Source: an uncultured Tateyamaria sp.
Lineage (GTDB): Bacteria; Pseudomonadota; Alphaproteobacteria; Rhodobacterales; Rhodobacteraceae
NCBI RefSeq assembly: GCF_947503465.1
Contig: NZ_CANNDN010000003.1
Span: forward strand, 248,001-312,000
DNA length: 64,000 nt
Direction: 5' to 3'
The notes beneath the pieces are model-generated. The model made no database searches and had not been told where the DNA came from. It worked only from the letters and a program-made list of their open reading frames with translations. The first letter of the stretch is position 1; the number at the start of each line of letters is the position of its first letter. Positions 52,634 to 61,184 of the stretch are shown one piece after another. The position numbers were made by a program, and so were the translations under genes.

Positions 52634-54031
52634 ATGGCAGAGATCAGCCTGAAAAAACGCATATGGGGGTGGATGGCCTTTGATTGGGCCACGCAGCCGT
52701 TTTACACGCTTGGTCTGACGTTCATCTTTGGCCCCTATTTTGCAGCCGTATCGCTGGGATATTTCGAGACCCAGACCAGCGACCCGGACGCGGCCCGCGC
52801 CTCAAGCCAGGCCTTGTGGTTCTGGGGGTCGACCATTGCGGGCATGTTCATTGCCTTTACCGCCCCCCTGATCGGGGCCTATGCCGACAGCACCGGGCGG
52901 CGCATGCCGTGGATATGGATGTTTACCTTCATCTATGTCGCCATGACGGCAGCGCTGTGGTGGACCTTGCCGGACGCGTCGACCCTGTTTCTGATCCTGA
53001 TTGCCTTCAACGTCGCCCTGATCGCGGCAGAGTTCATGCTGATTTTTGTCAATGCGATCCTGCCCTCCCTTGGTGACAAGGAAGAGGTTGGCAGGATATC
53101 GGGCAATGGGGCTGCGTTGGGCTATTGGGGCGGTGTCGTATCGCTTTTCATCATGCTTTGTTTGCTGGCCGAAAACGAAAGCGGCAAGACGTTGATCGGG
53201 CTTGATCCGCTCTTTGGCCTTGATGCCACCGCGCGCGAGGGCACGCGGTCCGTCGGCCCCTTTATCGCAGTGTGGTTTGCCGTGTTCATGATCCCGTTCT
53301 TTCTGTGGGTGCGCGAACCCCGGCAGGCCAATCGCACGGGTGGCGTGTCCGAGGCCTTTGCCGACCTCAAGCAATCGCTGAAAGGCGCGTTGAAACGCCG
53401 GTCTCTCTTGAACTTTCTGGTGTCTTCGATGTTCTACCGGGATGCGCTGAACGCGCTTTATTCGGCGGGCGGTGTCTATGCCACGCTGATCCTGGGGTGG
53501 AGCATTATCCAGATTGGTGTGTTCGGTATCGTGGGTGCGATCACCGCCGCGATTGCCACGCAGATCGGCGGCATCTTTGACAGCCGTCTTGGCCCGAAAC
53601 CCATCATCAAGTTCTGCTGTTTCGTCTTGATCGGCGTCACGCTGGTCATTGTCGGGATGAAGCGCACCAGCATCTTCGGCATCATTGCGCTGCCCGAAGG
53701 GTCGGCCGTCCCGGACATCATTTTCTACGTCTGCGGCGCGGCCATCGGCGGCGCGGGTGGCGCGATCTATGCCGCGTCGCGGTCCATGATGGTGCGCCAT
53801 ACCCACCCGGAACGCCCGACCGAGGCCTTTGGCCTGTTTGCCCTGTCCGGCAAGGCCACCGCCTTTCTGGCGCCGATGATGATCGCCCTTTTCTCGACCA
53901 TGACAGGCAGCGCACAATTGGGGTATATTCCGGTCATCGCCCTGTTCATCCTTGGCCTGTATCTGTTGCGTTTCGTACACCCCGAAGGAGACCACGCCCA
54001 ATGGTCAAAATCCGACGTTCCCTTACCCTGA
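52634..54031 (+). CDS. MFS transporter, UMF1 (Atg22-like) type
   Basis: This 465-residue protein has about 12 hydrophobic segments. It starts KKRIWGWMAFDWATQPFYTLGLTFIFGPYF, the W-x-x-Y-D-x-A-x-x-P-F-like signature of the UMF1 family. It also has FTAPLIGAYADSTGRR (MFS motif A variant) and GGAIYAASRSMMVRHTHPERPTEAFGLFALSGKATAF. It probably exports or imports small molecules; substrate unknown. Its 3' end overlaps the start of mepA by 31 bases. Confidence 0.88.
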   Translation: MAEISLKKRIWGWMAFDWATQPFYTLGLTFIFGPYFAAVSLGYFETQTSDPDAARASSQALWFWGSTIAGMFIAFTAPLIGAYADSTGRRMPWIWMFTFIYVAMTAALWWTLPDASTLFLILIAFNVALIAAEFMLIFVNAILPSLGDKEEVGRISGNGAALGYWGGVVSLFIMLCLLAENESGKTLIGLDPLFGLDATAREGTRSVGPFIAVWFAVFMIPFFLWVREPRQANRTGGVSEAFADLKQSLKGALKRRSLLNFLVSSMFYRDALNALYSAGGVYATLILGWSIIQIGVFGIVGAITAAIATQIGGIFDSRLGPKPIIKFCCFVLIGVTLVIVGMKRTSIFGIIALPEGSAVPDIIFYVCGAAIGGAGGAIYAASRSMMVRHTHPERPTEAFGLFALSGKATAFLAPMMIALFSTMTGSAQLGYIPVIALFILGLYLLRFVHPEGDHAQWSKSDVPLP

Positions 54032-54930
54032 TTGCCGCCTTTCTGCTGTGCGCCTGCACCAGCGGGGCGGGCACCGATATTGATGGCACACCAACGCCGG
54101 ACGTGGATCCGGCGACATTGCAGAACGTCGCCAAGGGCCAGTTCGGGGCAAAGCGCCGGGCGTCGGCCCAGGCCGCCGCGCCCCTTGGCGGTTATGCGCG
54201 CGGCTGTCTGGCGGGCGGCGTACAACTGGCCGAAACCGGACCCACCTGGCAAGCCATGCGCCTGTCGCGCAACCGCAATTGGGGGCATCCCGAACTGGTG
54301 GATTATGTGCAGGACCTGAGCCGCGCCGCCGCTCAGCAGCCCGGTTGGTCCGGCTTGTACGTCGGTGACATGAGCCAGCCGCGTGGCGGGCCGATGCTGA
54401 CCGGGCACCGCAGCCATCAGATCGGTCTGGATGCCGACATCTGGATGTTGCCCGCCCGCAACCTGACCCTGAGCGCGGCAGACCGGGAGAACATCAGCTC
54501 AATATCCACCCGTCGCGCCTCGGGTGCTTACGTGAATTCCAACTGGACCCGCGCCCATCACGAGATCATCAAGGCCGCCGCCAGCGATGCACGCACGGCC
54601 CGCATCTTTGTCTTTCCGGGCGCCAAGGTGCAGATGTGCAAGGATGAAAAGGGCGATCGCGCGTGGCTGCGCAAGGTCCGGCCGTGGTGGGGGCATCACT
54701 ACCATTTCCACGTCCGCCTGAACTGCCCCCGAGGTGCCCGCGGCTGTGTCGATCAGAACCCGCCACCCCCCGGAGACGGCTGTGCCGATGCGCAGGACTG
54801 GGTCAACAACATCCTGAACCCGCCGCCACCTGCCCCGCGTGATCCCAACGCCCCGGCCCCGAAACCGCGCCGCGACTTGCGTGTTGGAGACTTGCCGCAA
54901 CAATGCTCTGGCGTTCTGGCCTCGCGCTGA
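54001..54930 (+). CDS. mepA: Penicillin-insensitive murein endopeptidase
   Basis: This 309-residue protein has a lipoprotein-like signal (SLTLIAAFLLCACTSG). The metal-binding motifs are GHRSHQIGLDADIW (His and Asp) and WGHHYHFHVRLNCP (His). These are the zinc ligands of the LAS-family peptidase MepA, which cuts D-Ala-meso-DAP crosslinks in peptidoglycan. Several Cys residues and a Pro-rich tail (NPPPPAPRDPNAPAP) follow. It overlaps the UMF1 gene upstream and the esterase gene downstream, so all three are one unit. Confidence 0.93.
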   Translation: MVKIRRSLTLIAAFLLCACTSGAGTDIDGTPTPDVDPATLQNVAKGQFGAKRRASAQAAAPLGGYARGCLAGGVQLAETGPTWQAMRLSRNRNWGHPELVDYVQDLSRAAAQQPGWSGLYVGDMSQPRGGPMLTGHRSHQIGLDADIWMLPARNLTLSAADRENISSISTRRASGAYVNSNWTRAHHEIIKAAASDARTARIFVFPGAKVQMCKDEKGDRAWLRKVRPWWGHHYHFHVRLNCPRGARGCVDQNPPPPGDGCADAQDWVNNILNPPPPAPRDPNAPAPKPRRDLRVGDLPQQCSGVLASR

Positions 54931-55736
54931 TCCTATGCGCCACCGCTGCCCTGTCTGATCCACTGACGTTTGTCTGGCGGACGGCACTGGACGCGGACTT
55001 GCCGCGCTTTGGGGGATTTTCGGCGATAGAAATGCAAACGCAGGATGCCGCTATTGTCCTGTCGGACCGTGGCAGTGCCTTTGCATTTTCGATCGACCGG
55101 CGCGCGCGGCACGTCGCTGCCCGGCCCGTTGGCATCGCCTGGGCGGATCGCGATACCGAGGGGCTCGCCTGGGCCAACGGCCAGCTGTTCTTCAGTTTTG
55201 AGGGGCCTGCCGAAGTGGGCCGATCCAACGGACGCGTGCTGCCGCGTGCACCGAGTTACAGGGAGTTTCCACAAAATGGCGGGTTCGAAGCGCTGGCCGG
55301 GACGCCTGACGGGATACTCTATGCCATTCCTGAACGCCCGGCGTCCAATAGCGCGCGCATACCGGTGCTGCAGCTGAATTCGGGTCGCTGGTCCGTGTTG
55401 ACCCATCTGCCGTCGCTTGACGGATTTTCACCGGTGGGAGCAGACCTTGGTCCAGACGGATATCTCTATCTTCTGCTGCGGTCATTCTCGCCGGTTGGGT
55501 TTCGCAGTCAGGTTGCGCGGCTTGATCCAAGTGATCCGACGGGATCGTTCACACCCCTTTTGACCACGGCCCTTGGCGCGTACGGAAACCTTGAAGGGCT
55601 GGCTGTCTGGCAATCGCAGTCGGGGGCAACGTGCCTGACCATGGTGTCTGACAACAATTTCTTGTCTCTGCAACGCAGCGAACTGGTCGAATACGCCCTC
55701 ACGGAAACACTTGCGGGCGGGGCGACCTGCGACTAA
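54903..55736 (+). CDS. Secreted esterase-like phytase-domain protein
   Basis: This 277-residue protein has a signal peptide (MLWRSGLALILCATAALS). The body is a beta-propeller-like sequence with DLPRFGGFSAIEMQ, DRDTEGLAWANGQLFFSFEG, NGGFEALAGTPDGILYAIPE and NLEGLAVWQSQSGATCLTMVSDNNF. These are the E-G-L/F-E-A motifs of the esterase-like-activity-of-phytase domain. It is presumably periplasmic; the substrate is unknown. It overlaps mepA by 28 bases. Confidence 0.85.
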   Translation: MLWRSGLALILCATAALSDPLTFVWRTALDADLPRFGGFSAIEMQTQDAAIVLSDRGSAFAFSIDRRARHVAARPVGIAWADRDTEGLAWANGQLFFSFEGPAEVGRSNGRVLPRAPSYREFPQNGGFEALAGTPDGILYAIPERPASNSARIPVLQLNSGRWSVLTHLPSLDGFSPVGADLGPDGYLYLLLRSFSPVGFRSQVARLDPSDPTGSFTPLLTTALGAYGNLEGLAVWQSQSGATCLTMVSDNNFLSLQRSELVEYALTETLAGGATCD

Positions 55737-55800
55737 GAGGCGCTCGTCCGGCATGTCGCCGGACCAAGTCGCCGCAACCTTGCTAAAACGGGCACCAGAT

Positions 55801-56430
55801 ATGACACGCGCACACCTTCCCGGCATTCTTGCCATGGCCATTATCGTTGTGGCATCGAACATCCTTGTCCAGTTCCTGTTTGGAAACTGGCTGACCTGGG
55901 GGGCATTCACATACCCTCTGGCCTTCCTGGTCACCGACATCATGAACCGGGTTTACGGCGCGGGCCCTGCACGCACGGTTGTGTTTGTCGGCTTTATCGT
56001 GGGGGTCTTCTGCTCTCTCGTCGGGACACAGATCATGGGCGAATTCGGCCCGCTCGTGACCTTCCGCATTGCCATCGGCTCGGGCCTTGCCTTTCTGACC
56101 GCGCAATTGCTGGATGTCGGCATCTTTTCGGCGCTGCGCCGTGGCGCGTGGTGGAAAGCGCCGCTGGCCTCGACCGTCATCGGCAGTTCCGTGGACACCG
56201 CCATCTTCTTCACCATCGCGTTCTCGGGCGCGCTGACCTGGCTGGAACCGGGCAATGACGTATCTTGGGCCGGCGAGGTTCTGCCGCTTCTGGGCGTGGG
56301 TCCGCTGGTACCGCTGTGGGTCTCGCTCGCGACTGCGGACTGGATGGTCAAGCTGACCCTTGCGCTTATTGCATTGGCACCCTTCCGCTGGGTGACGGCC
56401 CGCGCGGGCGGCCCTGCTGAAATTCGTTGA
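55801..56430 (+). CDS. Queuosine precursor transporter (VUT family)
   Basis: This 209-residue protein has six hydrophobic segments: GILAMAIIVVASNILVQFLFG, then WLTWGAFTYPLAFLVTDIMNRVYG, the signature Y-P-x-x-F-x-x-T-D-x-x-x-E/N-x-Y-G of the YhhQ/VUT family. RIAIGSGLAFLTAQLLDVGIFSALRR (with its conserved S/G-x-x-x-D) and SSVDTAIFFTIAF follow. It takes up preQ0/preQ1 for tRNA queuosine synthesis. ATG 55801 begins at the first helix; ATG 55753 is an in-frame alternative. Confidence 0.87.
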   Translation: MTRAHLPGILAMAIIVVASNILVQFLFGNWLTWGAFTYPLAFLVTDIMNRVYGAGPARTVVFVGFIVGVFCSLVGTQIMGEFGPLVTFRIAIGSGLAFLTAQLLDVGIFSALRRGAWWKAPLASTVIGSSVDTAIFFTIAFSGALTWLEPGNDVSWAGEVLPLLGVGPLVPLWVSLATADWMVKLTLALIALAPFRWVTARAGGPAEIR

Positions 56431-56477
56431 CATTCGCAGGCGCTGTGCCACCATCCAAAGTGAATTCAACAAATCGG

Positions 56478-56491
56478 AAGGAGGTGATCCA
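56478..56491 (+). promoter_or_regulatory. Extended Shine-Dalgarno sequence AAGGAGGTGATCCA
   Basis: All 14 bases are the exact complement of the 3' end of bacterial 16S rRNA (TGGATCACCTCCTT). It lies directly before a GTG start at 56492, with seven bases from GGAGG to the start. It is much longer than any other binding site in this window. Confidence 0.85.
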
Positions 56492-56548
56492 GTGTCGAGA
56501 AAGGTATTGGAGAGAGGTGTCGGAACAGCTTGGGGGGTCGCCTGCTAA
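56492..56548 (+). CDS. 18-residue peptide behind a maximal ribosome binding site
   Basis: GTG 56492 opens 18 codons, read as MSRKVLERGVGTAWGVAC if initiated with Met, and ends in TAA. There is a 14-base perfect anti-16S match in front and a strong terminator at 56622-56651 behind. So it lies in a discrete unit of about 170 bases between the transporter gene and the convergent STAS gene. It is too short for a domain call. It could be a leader peptide, a small secreted or signalling peptide with a C-terminal Cys, or a decoy that titrates ribosomes. Function unknown. Confidence 0.5.
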   Translation: MSRKVLERGVGTAWGVAC

Positions 56549-56621
56549 GGCAAACCTACGCGGTGCAGACCGCCAAGTTGGTCGGTTGATCTAACCGGCA
56601 CAACCTCCGAAACATTTCGAG

Positions 56622-56651
56622 AAGGGCCGCCCATAACAGGCGGCCCTTTTT
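56622..56651 (+). terminator. Rho-independent terminator
   Basis: AAGGGCCGCC (56622-56631) and GGCGGCCCTT (56639-56648) pair perfectly over 10 bases with a seven-base loop, running into TTTTT (56647-56651). The orientation is for plus-strand transcripts, serving the 18-codon unit and possibly the transporter. It lies four bases from the end of the minus-strand STAS gene. Confidence 0.9.
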
Positions 56652-56655
56652 CGTA

Positions 56656-57045
56656 TCAGGCGGCCACCGCCTCGGCGTCCAGCGACCGCCATGCGGCAAT
56701 TTCCGTATCGTGGGTTTCGGCCTTGACCGGCATGATTTTGGCCATGGACTCGATCAGGTCCTCGGCGCTGTCCGGCGCGCCGACCACGACGTACCGGCGC
56801 ACGTTCGTAATGGATTTGAACCGGCTTTTCAGGGCCTCCCAACTCCATGTCGCGCCAGTTTCCGCGCCATCGTAGCGGTCAAAGATCAGCAACATGTCGA
56901 CCTTGTCGTCGTGACTGTCGAACGCGTGGTTCATCGTCTCGGCCATCGCCTCCATGTCCTCGTGGGTTACCTTGTTGGTGATGCGAAATGCATACAGGTC
57001 AGGGCGCGATGTCTTCACTTGGGTGATACTGTTCGTCGTCAGCAT
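56656..57045 (-). CDS. SpoIIAA-like STAS domain protein
   Basis: This 129-residue protein reads YAFRITNKVTHEDMEAMAETMNHAFDSHDDKVDMLLIFDRYDGAETGATWSWEALKSRFKSITNVRRYVVVGAP. This is the SpoIIAA-like (DUF3478-type) STAS fold with alternating strands and helices. Such proteins occur singly in proteobacteria, role unclear. ATG 57045 is selected because GGAGG stands six bases upstream; the ATG at 57051 would abut the site. Confidence 0.82.
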   Translation of the reverse strand: MLTTNSITQVKTSRPDLYAFRITNKVTHEDMEAMAETMNHAFDSHDDKVDMLLIFDRYDGAETGATWSWEALKSRFKSITNVRRYVVVGAPDSAEDLIESMAKIMPVKAETHDTEIAAWRSLDAEAVAA

Positions 57046-57123
57046 GTTCATCCTCCGAAATTTCTGTGCGATTGGGAAGGGAACGCACTGGCGTGGGCCC
57101 GTGTTCCCGCCTTATCAAGGGCC

Positions 57124-57546
57124 ATGCTGCGGATTAACGACGACATCACCCTTCAGGACTGGGAACTGAACGAACAATTCGTGCGCGCCTCGGGTCCCGG
57201 CGGGCAGAACGTCAACAAGGTGGCAACGGCAGTGGAACTGCGGTTCGAGGCGCAGCGATCACCATCCCTGCCCGGTCCCGTCAAAACCCGGCTCAAGCGG
57301 CTGGCAGGCCGTCGGTGGACCACCGAGGGCGCCCTGATCATTCAATGTGACGAAACCCGCAGTCAGGCCCGCAACCGCGACATCGCACGTCAAAGGTTGG
57401 CCGACCTGATCCGCAAGGCGCTGGTCAAGCCCAAACGCCGGATCGCGACCAAACCCACGCTGGGATCGAAAAAGCGCCGGCTCAAGGCCAAGAAGGAACG
57501 AGGAGAGGTCAAGGCCCTGCGCGGACGCGTGGGGCCCGACGAATAG
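57124..57546 (+). CDS. arfB: Alternative ribosome-rescue factor / peptidyl-tRNA hydrolase ArfB
   Basis: This 140-residue protein has RASGPGGQNVNKVATAVELRF with the catalytic GGQ at residues 25-27, followed by a small class-I-release-factor-like domain and a very basic tail (KPKRRIATKPTLGSKKRRLKAKKERGEVK) that enters the mRNA channel of stalled ribosomes. It hydrolyses peptidyl-tRNA on non-stop complexes. It is divergent from the STAS gene, 78 bases apart. Confidence 0.93.
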   Translation: MLRINDDITLQDWELNEQFVRASGPGGQNVNKVATAVELRFEAQRSPSLPGPVKTRLKRLAGRRWTTEGALIIQCDETRSQARNRDIARQRLADLIRKALVKPKRRIATKPTLGSKKRRLKAKKERGEVKALRGRVGPDE

Positions 57547-57550
57547 CGGA

Positions 57551-57730
57551 TCAGCCCAGCGACAGCAGATCGACCATCGCCCGTTGCGACGTGGACCCGT
57601 CATGGTCGGGCGCGATCGGCGAAAAGCCCAACGGCGCGGTGTCGCTGCGCGTGACATGATGGGTTGAGCCACCGCAAGCTGCGGCAGTGGTCAAGGCGGC
57701 CAAAACAAGGAAGAACTGAAGTCGTTTCAT
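57551..57730 (-). CDS. Small lipoprotein
   Basis: ATG 57730 opens 59 codons ending at TGA 57551. The peptide starts MKRLQFFLVLAALTTAAACGG: a short signal with a lipobox-like AAAC, then a polar region (THHVTRSDTAPLGFSPIAPDHDGS) and MVDLLSLG. It is too short for a family call. It is convergent with arfB, with only four bases between the stops. The ribosome binding site is weak (GAGCAG). Confidence 0.6.
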   Translation of the reverse strand: MKRLQFFLVLAALTTAAACGGSTHHVTRSDTAPLGFSPIAPDHDGSTSQRAMVDLLSLG

Positions 57731-57996
57731 GTATCTGCTCGATAGGTATTTGCCTGTTATTGTTCACAACATGACAGGCAATATGGGCAGGATTGGGGCG
57801 ATTGTTCGTGAATTTAAGACATTTTTCCAGAGCAGATCATCTGCCGTGGGAAAGGTGTTGAATGCCAATTTAATGAATTGAATCAACGTTCTAAATTTTT
57901 TCTGGGCGAGGTTCAAAAACGTGCAATATTGACCGACAGACGCCGCTGATGTAAAGAAAACGGGAAAATCTTTACATCAGGGACGTGGGGCGCTCA
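57731..57996. other. AT-rich intergenic region with a perfect inverted repeat
   Basis: These 266 bases are clearly AT-richer than the neighbourhood. They contain a perfect inverted repeat (57946-57980, listed separately) immediately before the Fic gene, and a run TCTAAATTTTTTC near 57890. No gene is seen. Confidence 0.6.
57946..57980. promoter_or_regulatory. 12-bp perfect inverted repeat, CTGATGTAAAGA-N11-TCTTTACATCAG
   Basis: The left arm is 57946-57957, the right arm 57969-57980, with an 11-base spacer. It lies 16 bases before the Fic start codon at 57997. The symmetry and location suggest an operator for a dimeric DNA-binding protein, possibly the C-terminal winged-helix part of the Fic protein itself. 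A stem-loop in mRNA is the alternative; no T-tract follows. Confidence 0.7.
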
Positions 57997-59115
57997 ATGT
58001 CGGACAGAACTGAATCCATCACTGGTAGCTTGCCCGAACCCACGTACAAGATCCCGACTTTGCCACCTGCATTTGATTTCGAAAGCAGGCGCATCCTGCG
58101 CGCGCTGAAAGATGCGCACAGATGGCTGGCGCTGTTAGACGGTAAGGCGGAAATTATTCCAAACCAAGGTATCCTGATTGACACTTTGGCACTACAGGAG
58201 GCGGCGGCCAGTTCAGAGATCGAGAACATCGTCACGACGCAGGATGAACTCTTTCAGACAAACGCGACGCGGCAGATTTTCCCAAGCTCCGCAGCAAAAG
58301 AAGTCGCCCTGTACAACGAAGCATTGCGCCATGGCTTTGCTGATATGTTGAACCAGCAAGGCGTTCTTTCGACAAACTGCATCATCGGCATGTTTCAGAC
58401 CATCAAGAGAACGACAGGAGAGTTCCGACAGACACCCGGAACCGTTCTCAAAAACGACCAGACCCAAGAGATCGTGTTCGTTCCTCCGCAATCGAGAATT
58501 GAGATTGTTGAAGCCATGGGACAACTCGAAGCATTCATGAACGAAGAGTTACGAGAGGACATTGATCCGCTCGTGGCCATGGCGGTGATTCATCATCAAT
58601 TCGAAAGCATTCATCCATTCCCAGACGGAAATGGGCGAATTGGGCGTATTATCAACGTGTTGTACCTATGCAAGATGGGCTATCTCAGAATCCCGATCCT
58701 CTACCTAAGCCGGTACATCGTCCGCAACAAGATCGAGTACTACAGGCTACTTCAAGCTGTCCGAGACGAGGGCTTGTGGGAGGACTGGACTGTTTTCATC
58801 ATCAAAGGTGTCGCCGAAACGGCCAAGGAAACATCTGAGTTGGTCTCAAAAATGAAGACGCTGATGGATGTATTCAAGCAGCGCCTCAAGGACGAGACGA
58901 AACTCTACAGTCATGAGTTGGTCAACAATATGTTCCGCCACCCGTACACCCGCATTGAATATGTCATGGATGAAGTTGGTGTCAGCCGCCCAACCGCTGG
59001 TCGCTACCTCGAGCAAGTCTGCGACATCGGCCTGCTTCAGAAACTGTCGATCAAGAGGAACAACTACTATGTAAACACCGCGCTGATTGAACTGCTGATC
59101 AGCGACGAAGCCTAA
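57997..59115 (+). CDS. Fic family adenylyltransferase-type protein with winged-helix C-terminus
   Basis: This 372-residue protein has an N-terminal Fic_N segment with the inhibitory motif SSEIEN (Ser72-x3-Glu76-Asn77, class II type). The core motif is HPFPDGNGRIGR with catalytic His206. The C-terminal region carries a winged-helix (HPYTRIEYVMDEVGVSRPTAGRYLEQVCDIGLLQKL), as in Fic proteins that act on DNA. The enzymes usually AMPylate protein targets. GC is lower than that of neighbours, and the promoter region is AT-rich, suggesting transfer. ATG 57997 is preferred to GTG 57985. Its stop overlaps that of pncB by four bases (convergent). Confidence 0.9.
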   Translation: MSDRTESITGSLPEPTYKIPTLPPAFDFESRRILRALKDAHRWLALLDGKAEIIPNQGILIDTLALQEAAASSEIENIVTTQDELFQTNATRQIFPSSAAKEVALYNEALRHGFADMLNQQGVLSTNCIIGMFQTIKRTTGEFRQTPGTVLKNDQTQEIVFVPPQSRIEIVEAMGQLEAFMNEELREDIDPLVAMAVIHHQFESIHPFPDGNGRIGRIINVLYLCKMGYLRIPILYLSRYIVRNKIEYYRLLQAVRDEGLWEDWTVFIIKGVAETAKETSELVSKMKTLMDVFKQRLKDETKLYSHELVNNMFRHPYTRIEYVMDEVGVSRPTAGRYLEQVCDIGLLQKLSIKRNNYYVNTALIELLISDEA

Positions 59116-60404
59116 ACCACGACCTCGACCCGGTCTTGCGCTCCAACCCCGAACACGCGCTTGTAGCGCTCAATCTCAGCCTCCGGTCCCATGGCCTTGT
59201 TGGGGTTATCCGACAGCTTCACTGTCGGTCGCCCGTTCGCCGACACGGCCTTGCACACAAGCGAAAAGGGCGCCAACCGGTCTGCGTCCGTCAGGCCCTT
59301 GAAGTCATTGGTCAGCATCGTGCCCCAGCCAAAGGACACCTTGACCCGACCCGCGAATTGTTGGTGCAGTTCGACGATCTTGTCCGCGTCCAGCCCGTCC
59401 GAGAAGATCACCAGCTTGTCGCGTGGATCCTCGCCCCGATCCTGCCACCACTTGATGGCCACCTCGGCCCCGGTGGCCGGATCGCCGCTGTCGATGCGGA
59501 TCCCGGTCCAGCCCGCCAGCCAGTCGGGCGCGCGATCCAGGAACCCTTCGGTGCCGTAGGTGTCGGGCAGGATGATGCGCAGATTGCCGTCATGCTCGTC
59601 ATGCCAATCGCTCAGAACATCATAGGGGGCCTGCGCCAGCGCCTCGTCCGTTTCCGCCAGGGCCGAATAGACCATGGGCAATTCATGCGCATTGGTTCCG
59701 ATGGCTTCCAGATCGCGGTTCTTGGCAATCAGGCAATTGGATGTGCCTGCGAACTGATCGCCCAGCCCCTCGCCCATCGCTTGCACGCACCAGTCCTGCC
59801 ACAAGAAGGAATGCCGCCGACGCGTGCCGAAATCCGCCACGCGCAGCCCTTCATGCCCTTTCAGCCGTTCGATCTTTTCCCACAGCTTTGTCATCGCCCG
59901 GGCATAAAGCACCTGCAACTCGAACCGGCCCATCTCGTTCAGGACCGCCCGCCCGCGCAGCTCCATCAGCACCGACAGGGCCGGAATTTCCCACAGCATC
60001 ACCTCGGGCCACGCCCCTTCGAAGGTCAGCTCGTATTGGTCACCTGTCCGCTCCAGATGGTAGGCCGGCAGGCGCAGCGTCTCGAACCAATCCATGAATT
60101 CGGGTGTGAACATCTGCCGCTTGCCATAGAACGTATTGCCGCGCATCCACGTGCTTTCCCCACGGCGCAGCGACAGGGACCGGATATGGTCCAACTGCTC
60201 GCGCAACTCGCCCTCGTCGATCAGCTTGGCCAGCGGCACGTGTGTCGATCGGTTGATCAGCGAAAACGTCACCTGCGTGTCCGGCTTGTTGCGAAACACA
60301 GACTGGCACATCAGCAGCTTGTAGAAATCCGTATCGATCAGCGACCGCACGATGGGGTCGATCTTCCATTTATGGTTCCAGACACGGGTGGCGATATCGA
60401 CCAT
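59112..60404 (-). CDS. pncB: Nicotinate phosphoribosyltransferase
   Basis: This 430-residue protein starts MVDIATRVWNHKWKIDPIVRSLIDTDFYKLLMCQ. It has FSLINRSTHVPL, FGTRRRHSFLWQ (with the catalytic R-R-H region), TSNCLIAKNRDLEAIGTNAHELPM and RIDSGDPATGAEVAIKWW with FSDGLDADKIVELHQQF. These are the PncB blocks. It makes nicotinate mononucleotide from nicotinate and PRPP using ATP. ATG 60404 follows GGAAG; the longer frame to 60443 does not look coding. With pncA (60476-61072) it forms a nicotinamide to NAD salvage module. Confidence 0.95.
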   Translation of the reverse strand: MVDIATRVWNHKWKIDPIVRSLIDTDFYKLLMCQSVFRNKPDTQVTFSLINRSTHVPLAKLIDEGELREQLDHIRSLSLRRGESTWMRGNTFYGKRQMFTPEFMDWFETLRLPAYHLERTGDQYELTFEGAWPEVMLWEIPALSVLMELRGRAVLNEMGRFELQVLYARAMTKLWEKIERLKGHEGLRVADFGTRRRHSFLWQDWCVQAMGEGLGDQFAGTSNCLIAKNRDLEAIGTNAHELPMVYSALAETDEALAQAPYDVLSDWHDEHDGNLRIILPDTYGTEGFLDRAPDWLAGWTGIRIDSGDPATGAEVAIKWWQDRGEDPRDKLVIFSDGLDADKIVELHQQFAGRVKVSFGWGTMLTNDFKGLTDADRLAPFSLVCKAVSANGRPTVKLSDNPNKAMGPEAEIERYKRVFGVGAQDRVEVVV

Positions 60405-60475
60405 GGGCAGGCTTCCTTGAACGGCTTGTACCGTTGTGCCCAATCAGGCGGACAGGGGCAAGTCAGGCCCCAATG

Positions 60476-61072
60476 TCAAACAAGCGTGACACCCGCGGCT
60501 GTCATCCCCGATTGCGCGGCCGCAAGCGAACCATCGAGGTCGATGGCCCGGCACAGGTCCATCCGCACATCCACCTTGAACCCCAGCTTGGCCGCATCCA
60601 CGGCAGAGAAGTTGACGCAGAAATCGGTGGCAAGCCCCACCATCGTCAGGTCCTTAATCCCACGCGTGCGCAGATACCCGTCCAACCCCGTCGGGGTCGT
60701 GTGATCGTTCTCAAAGAACGCGGAATAGCTGTCGATGGCCGGACGGTACCCCTTGCGCACGATCATATCCGCCCGGTCCGTGTTCAGATGGTCATGAAAC
60801 AGCGCCCCGTCCGTCCCCTGAATACAGTGATCCGGCCACAGCACCTGCGGACCATAAGGCATCTCGATCATTTCATACGCTGCGTTGCCCGCATGTGACG
60901 ACGCAAAGGACGAATGCCCCGCCGGGTGCCAGTCCTGCGTCAGCACCACCGCCTCGACCTCCGCCATCAGCGCATTGATGCCCGCAACAATCTCATCCCC
61001 GCCGGGCACGGCCAGCGCGCCACCGGGGCAAAAGTCATTCTGGACGTCGATCACGATCAGGGCGCGGGTCAT
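60476..61072 (-). CDS. pncA: Nicotinamidase
   Basis: This 198-residue protein reads RALIVIDVQNDFCPGGALAVPGG (catalytic Asp and metal region), QDWHPAGHSSF (metal His), VRKGYRPAIDSYSAFFEND and MVGLATDFCVNFSAVDAA (Lys, then Cys nucleophile). It deamidates nicotinamide to nicotinate, the substrate of PncB. It lies 71 bases upstream of pncB on the same strand. Confidence 0.95.
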   Translation of the reverse strand: MTRALIVIDVQNDFCPGGALAVPGGDEIVAGINALMAEVEAVVLTQDWHPAGHSSFASSHAGNAAYEMIEMPYGPQVLWPDHCIQGTDGALFHDHLNTDRADMIVRKGYRPAIDSYSAFFENDHTTPTGLDGYLRTRGIKDLTMVGLATDFCVNFSAVDAAKLGFKVDVRMDLCRAIDLDGSLAAAQSGMTAAGVTLV

Positions 61073-61184
61073 GGGAAGCCTCCGGCTGGGATTGGTGCAG
61101 TTTACGGGGGCCGCAGCCCAAGGTGAAGCGCATTCGATTTTGCCGCTTCGCCGTTTCGTGCGATAAACAGGACAGTTTCAGCCG

